DNA of 64,000 nucleotides from Geobacteraceae bacterium (GTDB taxonomy: Bacteria; Desulfobacterota; Desulfuromonadia; Geobacterales; Pseudopelobacteraceae): positions 496,001-560,000 of the forward strand of contig JAAXTM010000001.1 in NCBI GenBank assembly GCA_013336525.1. Reading direction: 5' to 3'. Below, piece by piece: positions 51,344 through 60,254 of this stretch; position 1 is the first letter of the stretch, and the number at the start of each line of letters is the position of its first letter. The notes below the pieces were generated by a model. That model searched no databases, had not been told where the DNA came from, and worked only from the letters and a program-made list of their open reading frames with translations. A program made the position numbers and the translations under genes.

Positions 51344-51520
51344 ATGGAAACCAGCTCAATTTCCGGTTCTTCTACCCAGCAGGCCCTTTCGGTAACCATG
51401 ATGAAACAGGCTGCAGAACAGCAGAACAAGATGGCCAATGTTCTTGCCCAGAATGTCAAGCAGGCTCCGCAGCCTGCCGCTAAGGGGGGCAGCGGCTTCA
51501 ACTTTTCTACCTACGCTTAA
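51344..51520 (+). CDS. YjfB-like putative motility protein (58 aa)
   Basis: A 58-residue protein beginning METSSISGSSTQQALSVTMM and continuing with KQAAEQQNKMANVLAQNV, then a Gly/Ser/Pro-rich tail. The amphipathic helical core with a Met-Met-Lys and several Gln matches the YjfB_motility family pattern of small proteins of about 60 residues in bacilli and deltaproteobacteria. The family name comes from genome context, and no biochemical role is known. A perfect TAGGAGGTGT six bases before the ATG makes expression likely. A strong terminator follows 20 bases after the stop, so it is a single-gene unit. Confidence 0.75.
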   Translation: METSSISGSSTQQALSVTMMKQAAEQQNKMANVLAQNVKQAPQPAAKGGSGFNFSTYA

Positions 51521-51540
51521 AAATTGTGACGCTGTTATTC

Positions 51541-51572
51541 ATACGACCTGCTTTTTTATAAGCAGGTCGTAT
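51541..51572 (+). terminator. Intrinsic terminator after the YjfB-like gene
   Basis: ATACGACCTGCTT (51541-51553) and AAGCAGGTCGTAT (51560-51572) form a perfect 13-base stem, followed by CTTATTT. Confidence 0.85.
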
Positions 51573-51625
51573 CTTATTTAGCATTGACAATCCCAAGTCC
51601 CGCGACTATAAATTCAGATTACATA

Positions 51626-51783
51626 TTCCTCGTTAGATTGAGGCGTTTGCACAAAAAGATGCTACTACCCAGAAACGTCGAAAGACGCCAATGTGGTTAC
51701 CAGGTCTTGCCGGATTAAGGCTTGACCCAATGTAGCTGGAAATTTTCCTACGTTGTGCACTGCCGAAAGTCAACCAGGGGGGA
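51626..51783 (+). ncRNA. M-box (ykoK) Mg2+ riboswitch
   Basis: The leader matches the M-box aptamer in order: the 5' strand CTCGTTAGATTGAGGC, the highly conserved core GCTACTACCCAGAAACGTCG followed by AAAGACGCCAATG (51661-51693), a variable hairpin (CTTGCCGGATTAAGGCTTGA), the ATGTAGCTGG segment (51730-51739) and the 3' part TGCACTGCCGAAAG. The core is nearly identical to that of the Bacillus subtilis mgtE leader as I remember it. TTCC and CTC near 51627-51632, and TTGA at 51638-51641, can pair with GGAA, GGG and TCAA around 51770-51783 to close P1. High Mg2+ would compact the aptamer and favour the downstream terminator. Confidence 0.85.
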
Positions 51784-51804
51784 AGTGGTTTGGTCGCATT
51801 TTTT

Positions 51805-51845
51805 GTAGAGGCCCTTTCTTCCCGAAAGGGCCTCTACTTGTTTTA
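51805..51845 (+). terminator. Riboswitch expression-platform terminator
   Basis: GTAGAGGCCCTTTC (51805-51818) and GAAAGGGCCTCTAC (51824-51837) form a perfect 14-base stem, followed by TTGTTTTA. It lies between the M-box and the start of the MgtE-like gene at 51860, and is the expected OFF structure in high Mg2+. Confidence 0.85.
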
Positions 51846-51859
51846 CAAAGGCTTGACTT

Positions 51860-53122
51860 ATGATGATTGAAATAAATGAAATCTATCTCAGTTCGGTTAT
51901 CGGCCGTTCGGTGATCAACAGCAACGGTGACAAGATCGGCATTCTGCGCGACCTGATCATGGTTCCAGGTGAAGTATTCCCTGAGGTTTCACACATCGTA
52001 ATCAAATCGCGTAAGGGGATAAAAACACTCCCGTGGAGCGAGGTTTCGCTCTTTACTCACGTGGTGATTTCAACAGGAAGCGTAAAGCCGCAACGCCTTG
52101 ACATATATCTACCCGAAGAAGGTGATATCCTCGTCAAGCGTGACCTGCTTGACAAACAGATTGTTGATGTAGACGGGGCCAAAGTTGTTCGGGTTAATGA
52201 CATAAAGCTTGGAAAGTTAAATCATAAGCTTTGTATTTTTTCAGTAGATATAGGATTTCGCGGACTGCTCAGACGTCTGGGGTATGAACGTTTTGGAGAA
52301 AGTTTTGCCAGGGTGATAAAGCGCGACATCCCGCATAGTGAGATCAGCTGGGAATATGTCCAGCCGCTTGAGGCAAACTCCTCGAAACTGGCTCTTAAAA
52401 TCGCCAGGGACCAGATGAACGAAATGCATCCTGCCGATCTGGCCGATATTATCGAAAACATTCCGATCCAAAGCATCCGCATGGTGCTGGATACCATCGA
52501 TGCCGAGACAACCGGCGACACCATTTATGAACTAGAAGCGGACATGCGTAACCTTGTCATCAGTCAGCTGGACAATGAACAGATGACCGATATTCTGGAG
52601 GAGATGGAACCGGACGAAGCTGCTGACGTCCTCAGCGACCTGCCGGAGCAAAAAGCGCAGGAACTGCTGGAAATGATGGACCAGGAAGATGCTGAGGACA
52701 TCCAGGAACTTCTGGAGCATGAAGAGGATTCGGCTGGTGGTTTGATGAACCCGGACTACCTGAGGCTCACATCTGACATCACTGTCGGTCGGGCTTTGGA
52801 AATTCTCAAGGAATGTGCCAATGAGGTAGAAACAATCTTCTACGGGTATATCGTCACAGCAGATGATCAACTGGAAGGAGTAGTCTCTCTTAAAGGTTTG
52901 ATCATGAACCCGCCGGAAACGCTTATTACCGATATCATGGAAGAAAACATCAAATTTGTTCATATAGATGCTGAGCCTGAGGACATGCTGGAAACGCTTG
53001 CCAAGTACGACCTGATTGCCATCCCGGTACTTGACTCTGAAGAAAAGATGGCCGGCATCGTCACTGTTGACGATGTACTGGCTCATTACCTGCCGCAGAT
53101 CATTAAAATTAAGCGGCGCTAG
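51860..53122 (+). CDS. PRC-barrel/MgtE_N/CBS protein, probable Mg2+ sensor-regulator of the NRAMP protein
   Basis: A soluble 420-residue protein. Residues 1-70 and about 90-140 form two PRC-barrel-like units (SSVIGRSVINSNGDKIGILR; DKQIVDVDGAKVVRVNDI). The MgtE N-terminal superhelical domain follows (about 170-285: MHPADLADIIENIPIQSIRM, MEPDEAADVLSDLPEQKAQE). A CBS pair lies at about 295-410 (AGGLMNPDYLRLTSDITVG, IAIPVLDSEEKMAGIVTVDD). It is the cytosolic part of MgtE without the membrane channel. In MgtE this part binds Mg2+ and gates the pore. The next gene, 12 bases on, is an NRAMP-type carrier, so it probably regulates it. Confidence 0.9.
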   Translation: MMIEINEIYLSSVIGRSVINSNGDKIGILRDLIMVPGEVFPEVSHIVIKSRKGIKTLPWSEVSLFTHVVISTGSVKPQRLDIYLPEEGDILVKRDLLDKQIVDVDGAKVVRVNDIKLGKLNHKLCIFSVDIGFRGLLRRLGYERFGESFARVIKRDIPHSEISWEYVQPLEANSSKLALKIARDQMNEMHPADLADIIENIPIQSIRMVLDTIDAETTGDTIYELEADMRNLVISQLDNEQMTDILEEMEPDEAADVLSDLPEQKAQELLEMMDQEDAEDIQELLEHEEDSAGGLMNPDYLRLTSDITVGRALEILKECANEVETIFYGYIVTADDQLEGVVSLKGLIMNPPETLITDIMEENIKFVHIDAEPEDMLETLAKYDLIAIPVLDSEEKMAGIVTVDDVLAHYLPQIIKIKRR

Positions 53123-53134
53123 AAACCGGGCCTT

Positions 53135-54433
53135 ATGTTCAACTATATTTCACAATTCAGATTTTTGAAGCCACTCAAGAGCTTCAGCCCCCGGAATGTC
53201 ATGATCTTTCTGGCCATCCTCGGGCCGGGCATCATAACCGCCAATGTCGACAACGACGCCGGCGGCATCACCACCTATTCTCTCGCCGCGGCTAACTACG
53301 GTTACTCAATCCTCTGGATGATGATACCGACCACAATCGCACTGGTTGTGGTTCAGGAGATGTGCGCCAGAATGGGGGCCGTTACCGGCAAAGGCCTGTC
53401 GGACCTGATCCGAGAGTCCTTTGGTGTTAAGGTCACCTTCTACGTCATGATCGCACTTCTGCTGACCAACATGGGCAATTCTATTTCCGAGTTCGCCGGG
53501 ATCGCGGCAAGTATGGAGATTTTCGGCATCAGTAAATATATTTCCGTGCCGGCTTGTGCAGTGCTTGTCTGGTTACTTATTGTCAAAGGTTCCTATAAGG
53601 TCGTGGAAAAAGTCTTTTTGGTGGCGTGCCTGGTTTATATCGCCTATCCGATCGCCGCTTTTATGGCAGGGCCAAACTGGACGGTAGTCATGAAAGCGAC
53701 TGTTACTCCGACATTCAAGACCGACAGCGCCTACCTGATGACGCTGATCGGTATCGTCGGCACGACCATTGCGCCATGGATGCAGTTCTATCAACAGGCG
53801 GCGGTAGTTGAAAAAGGAATCACAGCAGACCAGTACAACTTTTCCCGTGTGGATGTCATCTTCGGCTGCATAATGGCCATAGTTGTGGCATTCTTCATGA
53901 TGGTGGCCTGCGCCTCAACAATTCACCTGCACGGGCTGAAGATAGAAACTGCCGCCGATGCGGCCTTGGCACTGAAGCCATTGGTAGGTCAATACGCCTC
54001 GACGCTATTCGCGTTCGGCCTGTTCAACGCCTCCCTTTTCGGCGCCTGCATTCTGCCGCTTTCTACTGCCTACTACATCTGCGAGGGTATGGGGTGGGAA
54101 TCCGGAGTTGACAAGGATTTTGAACAGGCTCCGCAGTTTTTTTGGCTATTCACAATCATCATCTTAATCAGTGCCGGGCTGATCCTTATTCCTAATGCCC
54201 CGTTAATGGCGATCATGTTCATCTCACAGGTTGTTAACGGAGCAGTTCTGCCGTTTGTTCTGATTTTCATGATCAAACTGATTAATGACAAGAACCTGAT
54301 GGGGACCTATGTCAACGGCCCGCTGTTCAATTTTATAGCCAGGTTTACAGTGGCAGCAATGATAATTCTGACGGTGGTTATGACTGTTGATATTGTATTT
54401 CCCGGATTAATCAAGCGACTGATGGCTTTTTAA
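53135..54433 (+). CDS. NRAMP-related transporter, probable Mg2+ importer (NMT type)
   Basis: A 432-residue membrane protein with about eleven helices of the NRAMP fold. In classical Mn/Fe NRAMPs helix 1 carries DPGN; here the stretch is NVDNDAGGITTYSL (residues 37-50). Helix 6, normally containing a metal-binding Met (VMPH), reads GTTIAPWMQFYQQ (209-221) with Ala 213 in place of the Met. Loss of the thioether ligand argues against transition metals. NRAMP-related magnesium transporters under M-box control have been described in Clostridium, and the same riboswitch and an MgtE-like regulator precede this gene. Mg2+ uptake is therefore the best inference. Confidence 0.88.
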   Translation: MFNYISQFRFLKPLKSFSPRNVMIFLAILGPGIITANVDNDAGGITTYSLAAANYGYSILWMMIPTTIALVVVQEMCARMGAVTGKGLSDLIRESFGVKVTFYVMIALLLTNMGNSISEFAGIAASMEIFGISKYISVPACAVLVWLLIVKGSYKVVEKVFLVACLVYIAYPIAAFMAGPNWTVVMKATVTPTFKTDSAYLMTLIGIVGTTIAPWMQFYQQAAVVEKGITADQYNFSRVDVIFGCIMAIVVAFFMMVACASTIHLHGLKIETAADAALALKPLVGQYASTLFAFGLFNASLFGACILPLSTAYYICEGMGWESGVDKDFEQAPQFFWLFTIIILISAGLILIPNAPLMAIMFISQVVNGAVLPFVLIFMIKLINDKNLMGTYVNGPLFNFIARFTVAAMIILTVVMTVDIVFPGLIKRLMAF

Positions 54434-54460
54434 TAGCAACAATCCTTAAATGGAGAAAAA

Positions 54461-54805
54461 TCACCCTGGAGGCCAGGAAAATCCTCGCCCGGCCAGCAGA
54501 TGAAAGTGAATATGAAAGACCGACTGACCAGCTCCAGCCCCGTTATTCTGCACGATGCGGAAACCTGCTTCAGCATGTCCCTTCTCTCTGGCAATCTCGG
54601 CCCCCTTTCGGCAGGCATAACCAACCAGCGCATCTTCCTCTACGGTCATATCAAGGCAGTTGACAAAATGTTTCTTCGGCAGCAGCAGCAGGTGCAGCGG
54701 CGCCTGTGGAGCAATATCTTCAATAACAAGAAGCTGTTCGTCCTCGTACACCTTCTTTGAAGGTATGTCACCATTTATAATTTTACAGAAAACACAGTTT
54801 TCCAA
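54461..54805 (-). CDS. HIT-family (HINT-type) nucleotide-binding protein
   Basis: A 114-residue histidine-triad hydrolase or transferase. The zinc-type N-terminus CVFCKIINGDIPSKKVYED (from residue 4) and the triad HIHFHLLAG near residue 97 are complete, and VQNNGAGAGQSVFH precedes it as in HINT1 proteins. Such proteins hydrolyse nucleoside phosphoramidates. The start is TTG with AGGAGG seven bases upstream, while no better in-frame ATG is near. It follows tlyA by 11 bases on the same strand. Confidence 0.93.
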   Translation of the reverse strand: MENCVFCKIINGDIPSKKVYEDEQLLVIEDIAPQAPLHLLLLPKKHFVNCLDMTVEEDALVGYACRKGAEIAREKGHAEAGFRIVQNNGAGAGQSVFHIHFHLLAGRGFSWPPG

Positions 54806-54816
54806 GCTATCCCTCC

Positions 54817-55551
54817 TTATGTCTTTTGCAGCAGTATCAGAAATTCACGATTACCATCAGCTCCGGTGATTGGAGATTCGCACAACCCTGAAACTGATAA
54901 CCCCAGATCATGTGCGGCCTGGCTGACATCTTCGATAACTTTTTCATGGGCTGCAGGGTCTCGAACAATACCCCCCTTACCTACTTCACCCTTGCCGACT
55001 TCAAACTGCGGCTTAATCAGGGCGATAATTCGCCCACCCGGCTTCAACAGACCTGCCGTAGCAGGAAGCACCTTGGCCAGCGCGATAAATGATGCATCAA
55101 CAACCGCCAGCGCCGGTGTATCATCAAGCTGATCTGGAGTCACTGTACGGATATTGGTTCTCTCCATACTGATGACACGTGGGTCCTGCTGTAGTTTCCA
55201 GGCCAACTGGCCATAGCCGACATCTACCGCAAAGACCTTGACGGCTCCACCCTGCAGCAGGCAATCGGTAAATCCGCCGGTGGATGATCCGACGTCGACT
55301 GCAACCAAGCCCGTGACATCAATACCGAATACATCAAGTGCCTTGCGCAGCTTGAGCCCGCCCCGACTGACGTACGGAAGGCTCTCACCCCTGAGACGAA
55401 TATCCGTGTCAATTGCTACAAGTTGCCCGGCCTTGTCAATAGTGTGGTCGTCAACGACCACCTGACCGGCCATGATCAGGGCGCGAGCCTTCTCGATTGT
55501 AAGAGCCAGTCCGCGTTCTAAAATAAGTTTATCAAGGCGTTGTTTGACCAT
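54817..55551 (-). CDS. tlyA: TlyA-family rRNA methyltransferase
   Basis: A 244-residue protein with an N-terminal S4 RNA-binding domain (KQRLDKLILERGLALTIEKA, about residues 3-22) and an FtsJ-like methyltransferase domain. The AdoMet loop is VAVDVGSSTGGFTDCLLQGG (about 83-102) and the catalytic region includes ALIKPQFEVGKGEV with the K-D-K-E-type lysine. TlyA proteins 2'-O-methylate cytidines in 16S and 23S rRNA. It is separated from pyrE by a strong terminator, so it probably has its own promoter. Confidence 0.93.
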   Translation of the reverse strand: MVKQRLDKLILERGLALTIEKARALIMAGQVVVDDHTIDKAGQLVAIDTDIRLRGESLPYVSRGGLKLRKALDVFGIDVTGLVAVDVGSSTGGFTDCLLQGGAVKVFAVDVGYGQLAWKLQQDPRVISMERTNIRTVTPDQLDDTPALAVVDASFIALAKVLPATAGLLKPGGRIIALIKPQFEVGKGEVGKGGIVRDPAAHEKVIEDVSQAAHDLGLSVSGLCESPITGADGNREFLILLQKT

Positions 55552-55570
55552 TGCGGACTATATCCAGTAT

Positions 55571-55600
55571 AAAAAAGTCCCGCTGAACCCAGCGGGACTT
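55571..55600 (-). terminator. Intrinsic terminator of the pur-pyrE operon
   Basis: On the minus strand AAGTCCCGCTG and CAGCGGGACTT form an 11-base perfect stem followed by six T, 12 bases after the pyrE stop. Confidence 0.85.
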
Positions 55601-55611
55601 CTAAACATCAC

Positions 55612-56163
55612 TTACTCACCAACCAGCTGACTCTTTGTAAAGAGCGCTCTCAGCCAGTACCCTTCAGCTTCAATATTCTCACGGCCGCCCTCTTCACGAT
55701 CAACCAGAGTCACGATACCTAGAACCACCAGCCCCTCTTCCTCGGCGCGACGTACCGCCTTCATAGAAGATCCGCCGGTGGTGACGACATCCTCTACAAT
55801 AACAACTCTGGTTCCGGCGGGTAAATTCTTGCGTCCTTCCAGCCACTGACCGGTTCCGTGCCCTTTCGGCTCTTTACGGATAATAAAAGCATGCATGCTT
55901 TTGCCGTCCAGATGAGCAGCAATCGATGTAGCTGTGGCGATAGGATCGGCACCAAGCGTAATACCGCCAACGGCCTGAACCCCTTCAACGTCCTTGATGG
56001 CTTCATAAAACAGCTTGCCGACCAGAAAGCCGCCTTCAGCGTGCAGCGTAGTCTGCTTGCCATCGAAATAAAAATCACTCTGACGGCCTGAAGCCAGTGT
56101 TACCAGGCGTTTTTCATATGACAATTCCAGGATAATTTTCTTCAATTGGTCGCGATCACTCAT
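55612..56163 (-). CDS. pyrE: Orotate phosphoribosyltransferase
   Basis: Converts orotate and PRPP to OMP in pyrimidine synthesis. The 183-residue protein has [20 protein letters not shown] near the N-terminus and the PRPP motif [20 protein letters not shown] (about 113-132). The flexible-loop segment [14 protein letters not shown] is intact. ATG 56163 (MSDRDQLKK) has AGAGGA seven bases upstream and overlaps the purF stop by eight bases; a slightly longer frame exists but lies inside purF. It is the last gene before the terminator. Confidence 0.96.
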   Translation of the reverse strand: MSDRDQLKKIILELSYEKRLVTLASGRQSDFYFDGKQTTLHAEGGFLVGKLFYEAIKDVEGVQAVGGITLGADPIATATSIAAHLDGKSMHAFIIRKEPKGHGTGQWLEGRKNLPAGTRVVIVEDVVTTGGSSMKAVRRAEEEGLVVLGIVTLVDREEGGRENIEAEGYWLRALFTKSQLVGE

Positions 56164-57583
56164 GGTTATTCCTCTCCTCTTCAAATAGTCCCTGCTGCGA
56201 AGTTTCTACAGGCTTGGGGAATGCAACCGGGTATGTTCCGGCAAAACAGGCTTTGCAGTAGTGGGTGTTACCATCGCCTATTGAAGAGACCAGCCCTTCT
56301 TCGGAAAGATACCCCAGAGTATCAGCGGTAACATAACGGCAGATTTCATCAATCGTATGTGATGACGAAATCAGTTCCTTGCGGTTTGGAGTATCAATGC
56401 CGTAATAGCATGGATAGCTCGTAGGCGGAGACGAAATCCGGAGATGCACTTCCTTGGCACCGGCATTGCGCACCATCTTGACGATCTTGCGCGAGGTGGT
56501 ACCGCGTACGATCGAATCGTCAATAACAACAACACGCTTGCCCTTAAGCAGTTCGCGCACAGGGTTAAGCTTGATCTTGACACCAAAGTGACGAATGGAT
56601 TGGGCAGGCTCAATGAATGTCCGCCCGACATAGTGGTTACGAATCAACCCCAGCTCGAACGGGATTCCAGATTCCTCGGCATACCCCATAGCGGCCGGCA
56701 CACCTGAGTCCGGCACCGCGATCACGACATCGGCATCCACCGGATATTCTCTCGCAAGCTGTCGGCCCAGCTCTTTGCGCGCCAGGTAAACATTTTTGCC
56801 AAAGATAGTTGAGTCGGGACGGGCAAAATATACAAATTCAAAAATACATGGGGTCGGGTCAATTTTTTTGAACGGGAATAGCGACTTGATGCCACCGTCT
56901 TTGGTGCAGACAATCATTTCACCCGGTTCAATTTCGCGAACGAAGTCGGCTTCAATGAGGTCGAGCGCACAGCTTTCCGAGGCAACCACCCAGGCGTCAC
57001 CAAGCTTGCCGAGACAGAGCGGACGGAAGCCGTTCGGATCACGCACCGCAATCATGCGGGTCTCGGTCAGGAAAAGGAGACAATAAGCGCCCTGAACACG
57101 CTTCAATGCTTCAACAATACGATCAACAAGCGAGTTTGTCTTGTAAGTGGCAATAAGATGGATAATTATTTCCGTATCCATCGTCGTCTGAAAGATCGAA
57201 CCGTAGGCCTCCAGCTCGGCCTTCAACAACTGTGCGTTGACCAGATTGCCGTTGTGAGCAACTGCAATCGAACCACGAGAATAATCGACCATGATCGGCT
57301 GGACGTTCTTTTCTACCGAAGCCCCGGCGGTTGAATAGCGGACATGCCCTATGGCTGACTTGCCCGGCAGTTTTTTAAAGACGTCCGGATTACTGAATAC
57401 ATCAGCAACGAGTCCCATCCGCTTGTGAGCGTGCAGGGAATCACCGTCGGAGGAGACGATGCCGCAGCTTTCCTGACCGCGATGCTGCAGGGCATAGAGG
57501 CCAAGATAGGTCAGGTTTGATGCCTCGGAGTGATTGTAAATACCAAAAACACCACATTCTTCTTGAGGACGGGACAGCTTCAT
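56156..57583 (-). CDS. purF: Amidophosphoribosyltransferase
   Basis: First committed step of purine synthesis. The N-terminal nucleophile Cys lies in [17 protein letters not shown], so about ten residues before it are removed as a propeptide. The PRPP site is [20 protein letters not shown] (about 355-374 from the first Met). Cysteines in [20 protein letters not shown] and HYCKACFAG match the [4Fe-4S] ligands of the Bacillus-type enzyme. I prefer ATG 57583 ([10 protein letters not shown]) because GTGGAG precedes it; ATG 57613, which overlaps the purQ stop, would add ten residues. Confidence 0.96.
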   Translation of the reverse strand: MKLSRPQEECGVFGIYNHSEASNLTYLGLYALQHRGQESCGIVSSDGDSLHAHKRMGLVADVFSNPDVFKKLPGKSAIGHVRYSTAGASVEKNVQPIMVDYSRGSIAVAHNGNLVNAQLLKAELEAYGSIFQTTMDTEIIIHLIATYKTNSLVDRIVEALKRVQGAYCLLFLTETRMIAVRDPNGFRPLCLGKLGDAWVVASESCALDLIEADFVREIEPGEMIVCTKDGGIKSLFPFKKIDPTPCIFEFVYFARPDSTIFGKNVYLARKELGRQLAREYPVDADVVIAVPDSGVPAAMGYAEESGIPFELGLIRNHYVGRTFIEPAQSIRHFGVKIKLNPVRELLKGKRVVVIDDSIVRGTTSRKIVKMVRNAGAKEVHLRISSPPTSYPCYYGIDTPNRKELISSSHTIDEICRYVTADTLGYLSEEGLVSSIGDGNTHYCKACFAGTYPVAFPKPVETSQQGLFEEERNNHE

Positions 57584-57609
57584 AGGTAATCGCTCCACGT
57601 TATTTTGAC

Positions 57610-58437
57610 TCATACCAGGTTTTTTCTCGCATACTCGGCGGCATTTTTATAGAGAATCAACCCATCACCCTCTTCCGGCAAGGTTTCGCGTGTCCAGCGA
57701 GGATGCTGGGTGTAATGAACAAACGCCTCCGGATGCGGCATGAGCCCCATCAGGCGGCCAGTTGGATCACACAGTGCAGCAATGGCGTTAGTTGAGCCGT
57801 TAGGATTAGCAGGGAACTCCATGGTTGATTGGCTGTAGTCGGCATTGCTGTAGCGCAGAACAGCCAGATGTCCGTCTTCAATTCGTGCCAGCGTCGCATC
57901 TGAATCGCACAGAAACTTGCCTTCACCATGGCGTACCGGCAGGTAAATACCTTTGTCGATCCCACGGGTAAAAACACTCGGCGAGGCGGCGTCAACCTGC
58001 AGATATGTCCAGCGGTCCTGAAAACGGCCACAGTCGTTATGAGTCAACGTGACGGTCTGATTCAGATATTTGCCATCCAATCCCGGCAGTATCCCCATCT
58101 TTACCATTAACTGGAAACCGTTGCAGACCCCGAGCATCAATTTGCCATCGGCGATAAAGCGGGTAAACTGCTCAACCAGCTTTTCACCACTTCCGGCAAC
58201 TGAGGCATTTTTCAGGCGATTGGCCTGAGCCTTGGCACTTCCCAGATCGTCCCCGTCGAGAAAACCACCGGTCAAATTGAGAAAATGAAAGTCATCCAGG
58301 CGGATCTCTCCGGAGAGAATCTCGGCGATATGGGCGATAACCGCTTCATCAAAGCCCCCCAGACGGCAGGCATGGGCAGCCTCCATCTCGCAGTTGGTTC
58401 CGTTGCCGGTGATGACGATTGCGCGTGTTGGTTTCAT
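57610..58437 (-). CDS. purQ: Phosphoribosylformylglycinamidine synthase, glutaminase subunit PurQ
   Basis: Supplies ammonia from glutamine to PurL. The class I glutaminase nucleophile is in [17 protein letters not shown] (about residues 98-114), and the His/Glu pair lies in [17 protein letters not shown] (about 233-249). At 275 residues it is longer than Bacillus PurQ (about 227), with the extra length in insertions such as [18 protein letters not shown]. Its start overlaps the recQ stop by one base (TAATG), and its end runs into purF. It works with the PurS-PurL fusion encoded further upstream in the operon. Confidence 0.95.
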   Translation of the reverse strand: MKPTRAIVITGNGTNCEMEAAHACRLGGFDEAVIAHIAEILSGEIRLDDFHFLNLTGGFLDGDDLGSAKAQANRLKNASVAGSGEKLVEQFTRFIADGKLMLGVCNGFQLMVKMGILPGLDGKYLNQTVTLTHNDCGRFQDRWTYLQVDAASPSVFTRGIDKGIYLPVRHGEGKFLCDSDATLARIEDGHLAVLRYSNADYSQSTMEFPANPNGSTNAIAALCDPTGRLMGLMPHPEAFVHYTQHPRWTRETLPEEGDGLILYKNAAEYARKNLV

Positions 58438-60245
58438 TAATTATTACTCTCCTTACTATATGAGGAAATTACATCCATAAAGGCTTTACCATACTGACGC
58501 AGCTTGTGCTCTCCCACGCCGCTCACCTGTAACATTTCGCGCGAATGGGTCGGTCTGCTGCGCGCCATTTCTGCCATGGTTGCGTCGGAAAACACTACAA
58601 AGGGTGGCACACCTGCTTCATCGGCAAGCTGTTTGCGGGTTGACCGCAACATATCGAACAGTGCCTGATCATAATCTTTTCGGCCGCCGGCGCGCTTCTT
58701 GCCTTTTTTAACTGTCTCCACCGCATCGCGAGGTTTGCCAAGGACAACCTGAGTTGCACCGTTTAAAACCGGACGTGCCGCCGGTGTCAGCTTCAGGACA
58801 CCAAACCTGGTAAAATCCTGAGCCAGATAGCCAAGATGAATCAGTTGCCGGATAATGTTTTCCCAATCGTTCGCCGACGTATCCGTACCGATGCCATAGG
58901 TTGAAAGCTGATTGTGCCTGAAATCCAGTACCCGCTGATTTTTACTGCCGCGCAGTACCTCAATGACATGCATCATACCAAAACGTTCGCCAACGCGATA
59001 GACACAGGAAAGCGCTTTTTTTGCCTGTTCTGAAGCATCGAATCGCTGTGGCGGATCAGTGCAGATATCACAGTTATCACAATCATGTTCGCGCAGGTCG
59101 CCAAAATAGGACAACAGTGCACGGCGGCGACAGGTCAGCGCCTCGGCATACCCAACCATGGCATTCAGCTTCTGGATTTCGATTTTGACCCGCTCGGCAT
59201 TATCACTATTCTCAATCAATTTGCGGGCGGTCATGACATCACCCATACCGAACAGCATCAGCGCCTCGGATGGCAGACCGTCACGCCCGGCCCTGCCGGT
59301 TTCCTGATAATAGCTCTCGACACTTTTCGGCATGTCGTAATGCACCACGAAACGCACGTTTGGCTTGTCTATGCCCATTCCAAAAGCCACGGTCGCCACA
59401 ACAATACGGATATCATCTTTGCGAAAGGCGTCCTGTACACGTTTACGCTCATGGTCAGGTAAACCGGCATGGTAGGCTGCCGCAGAAAAACCGGCCTGCT
59501 GCAACCGCTCCGCCACCTCTTCCACCCGCTTGCGGCTCAAAGCATAGACAATCCCTGCTTCATCACGCCTTCCGTTCAGAAAGGCACTCATCTGAACGAG
59601 CGGCTTCTGCTTCGGAATAACCGTGTAGGTTATGTTGGGACGATCGAACCCGGCAACAAAAACCGTCGCATCGGCCAATCCCAGCTGGCCGAGAATATCC
59701 TTGCGCGTTTCCGGATCAGCAGTGGCGGTCATCGCAACGATCGGCACTGCCGGAAAGAGCGTCCTCAGCCGTCCAAGCTGTGTATATTCAGGGCGGAAGT
59801 CATGCCCCCATTGCGAAATGCAGTGCGCCTCGTCAATAGCAAACAGTGACAGTTTCAAAAGCCTAAGCCGCGCCAAAAATTCCGGCATCATCAGCCGTTC
59901 CGGAGCGACATACAACAGATCAAGCGTACCGCAATCCATATGTTGAAAAACACGCCCTACCTCTGCAGCAGTCAGGGATGAATTGAGGCATGCAGCCCGC
60001 ACGCCGTTGGCAACCAACGCATCGACCTGATCCTTCATCAGAGCGATCAACGGGGAGACGACAATTGCCACACCATCCCGATGCAGAGCCGGTATCTGAT
60101 AGCAGAGCGATTTACCCCCGCCGGTCGGCATCACCAGAAAAACATCTTCACCAGCCACCACCCGTTCGATGACATCCTGCTGAGGTGCCCGGAACTGGTT
60201 AAAACCGAAGACGGTTTTCAGGGTATGGTGAATGGATTCAGGCAC
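58437..60245 (-). CDS. recQ: ATP-dependent DNA helicase RecQ
   Basis: A 3'-5' helicase of recombination and replication repair, 602 residues. The order is the helicase core with Walker [15 protein letters not shown] (about 39-52), DEAH box [17 protein letters not shown] (about 137-153), motif [18 protein letters not shown] (about 318-333), the zinc domain ([11 protein letters not shown] with CDNCDIC, about 370-394), a winged helix, and the C-terminal HRDC domain ([16 protein letters not shown]). The start is GTG at 60245. It sits between purL and purQ in a purine operon, with ten bases to purL and a one-base overlap with purQ, so it is cotranscribed with nucleotide synthesis. Confidence 0.96.
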   Translation of the reverse strand: MPESIHHTLKTVFGFNQFRAPQQDVIERVVAGEDVFLVMPTGGGKSLCYQIPALHRDGVAIVVSPLIALMKDQVDALVANGVRAACLNSSLTAAEVGRVFQHMDCGTLDLLYVAPERLMMPEFLARLRLLKLSLFAIDEAHCISQWGHDFRPEYTQLGRLRTLFPAVPIVAMTATADPETRKDILGQLGLADATVFVAGFDRPNITYTVIPKQKPLVQMSAFLNGRRDEAGIVYALSRKRVEEVAERLQQAGFSAAAYHAGLPDHERKRVQDAFRKDDIRIVVATVAFGMGIDKPNVRFVVHYDMPKSVESYYQETGRAGRDGLPSEALMLFGMGDVMTARKLIENSDNAERVKIEIQKLNAMVGYAEALTCRRRALLSYFGDLREHDCDNCDICTDPPQRFDASEQAKKALSCVYRVGERFGMMHVIEVLRGSKNQRVLDFRHNQLSTYGIGTDTSANDWENIIRQLIHLGYLAQDFTRFGVLKLTPAARPVLNGATQVVLGKPRDAVETVKKGKKRAGGRKDYDQALFDMLRSTRKQLADEAGVPPFVVFSDATMAEMARSRPTHSREMLQVSGVGEHKLRQYGKAFMDVISSYSKESNN

Positions 60246-60254
60246 AGGCTGCTA

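Noticed and set aside
51289-51501. Minus-strand frame opposite the YjfB-like gene
   Set aside because: It is antisense to a gene with a near-perfect ribosome site and terminator, and has no ribosome site of its own.
53135-54433. Ordinary Mn2+/Fe2+ NRAMP (MntH)
   Set aside because: The helix-1 DPGN and helix-6 Met are not conserved, and the gene is under an Mg2+ riboswitch rather than an Mn2+ element.
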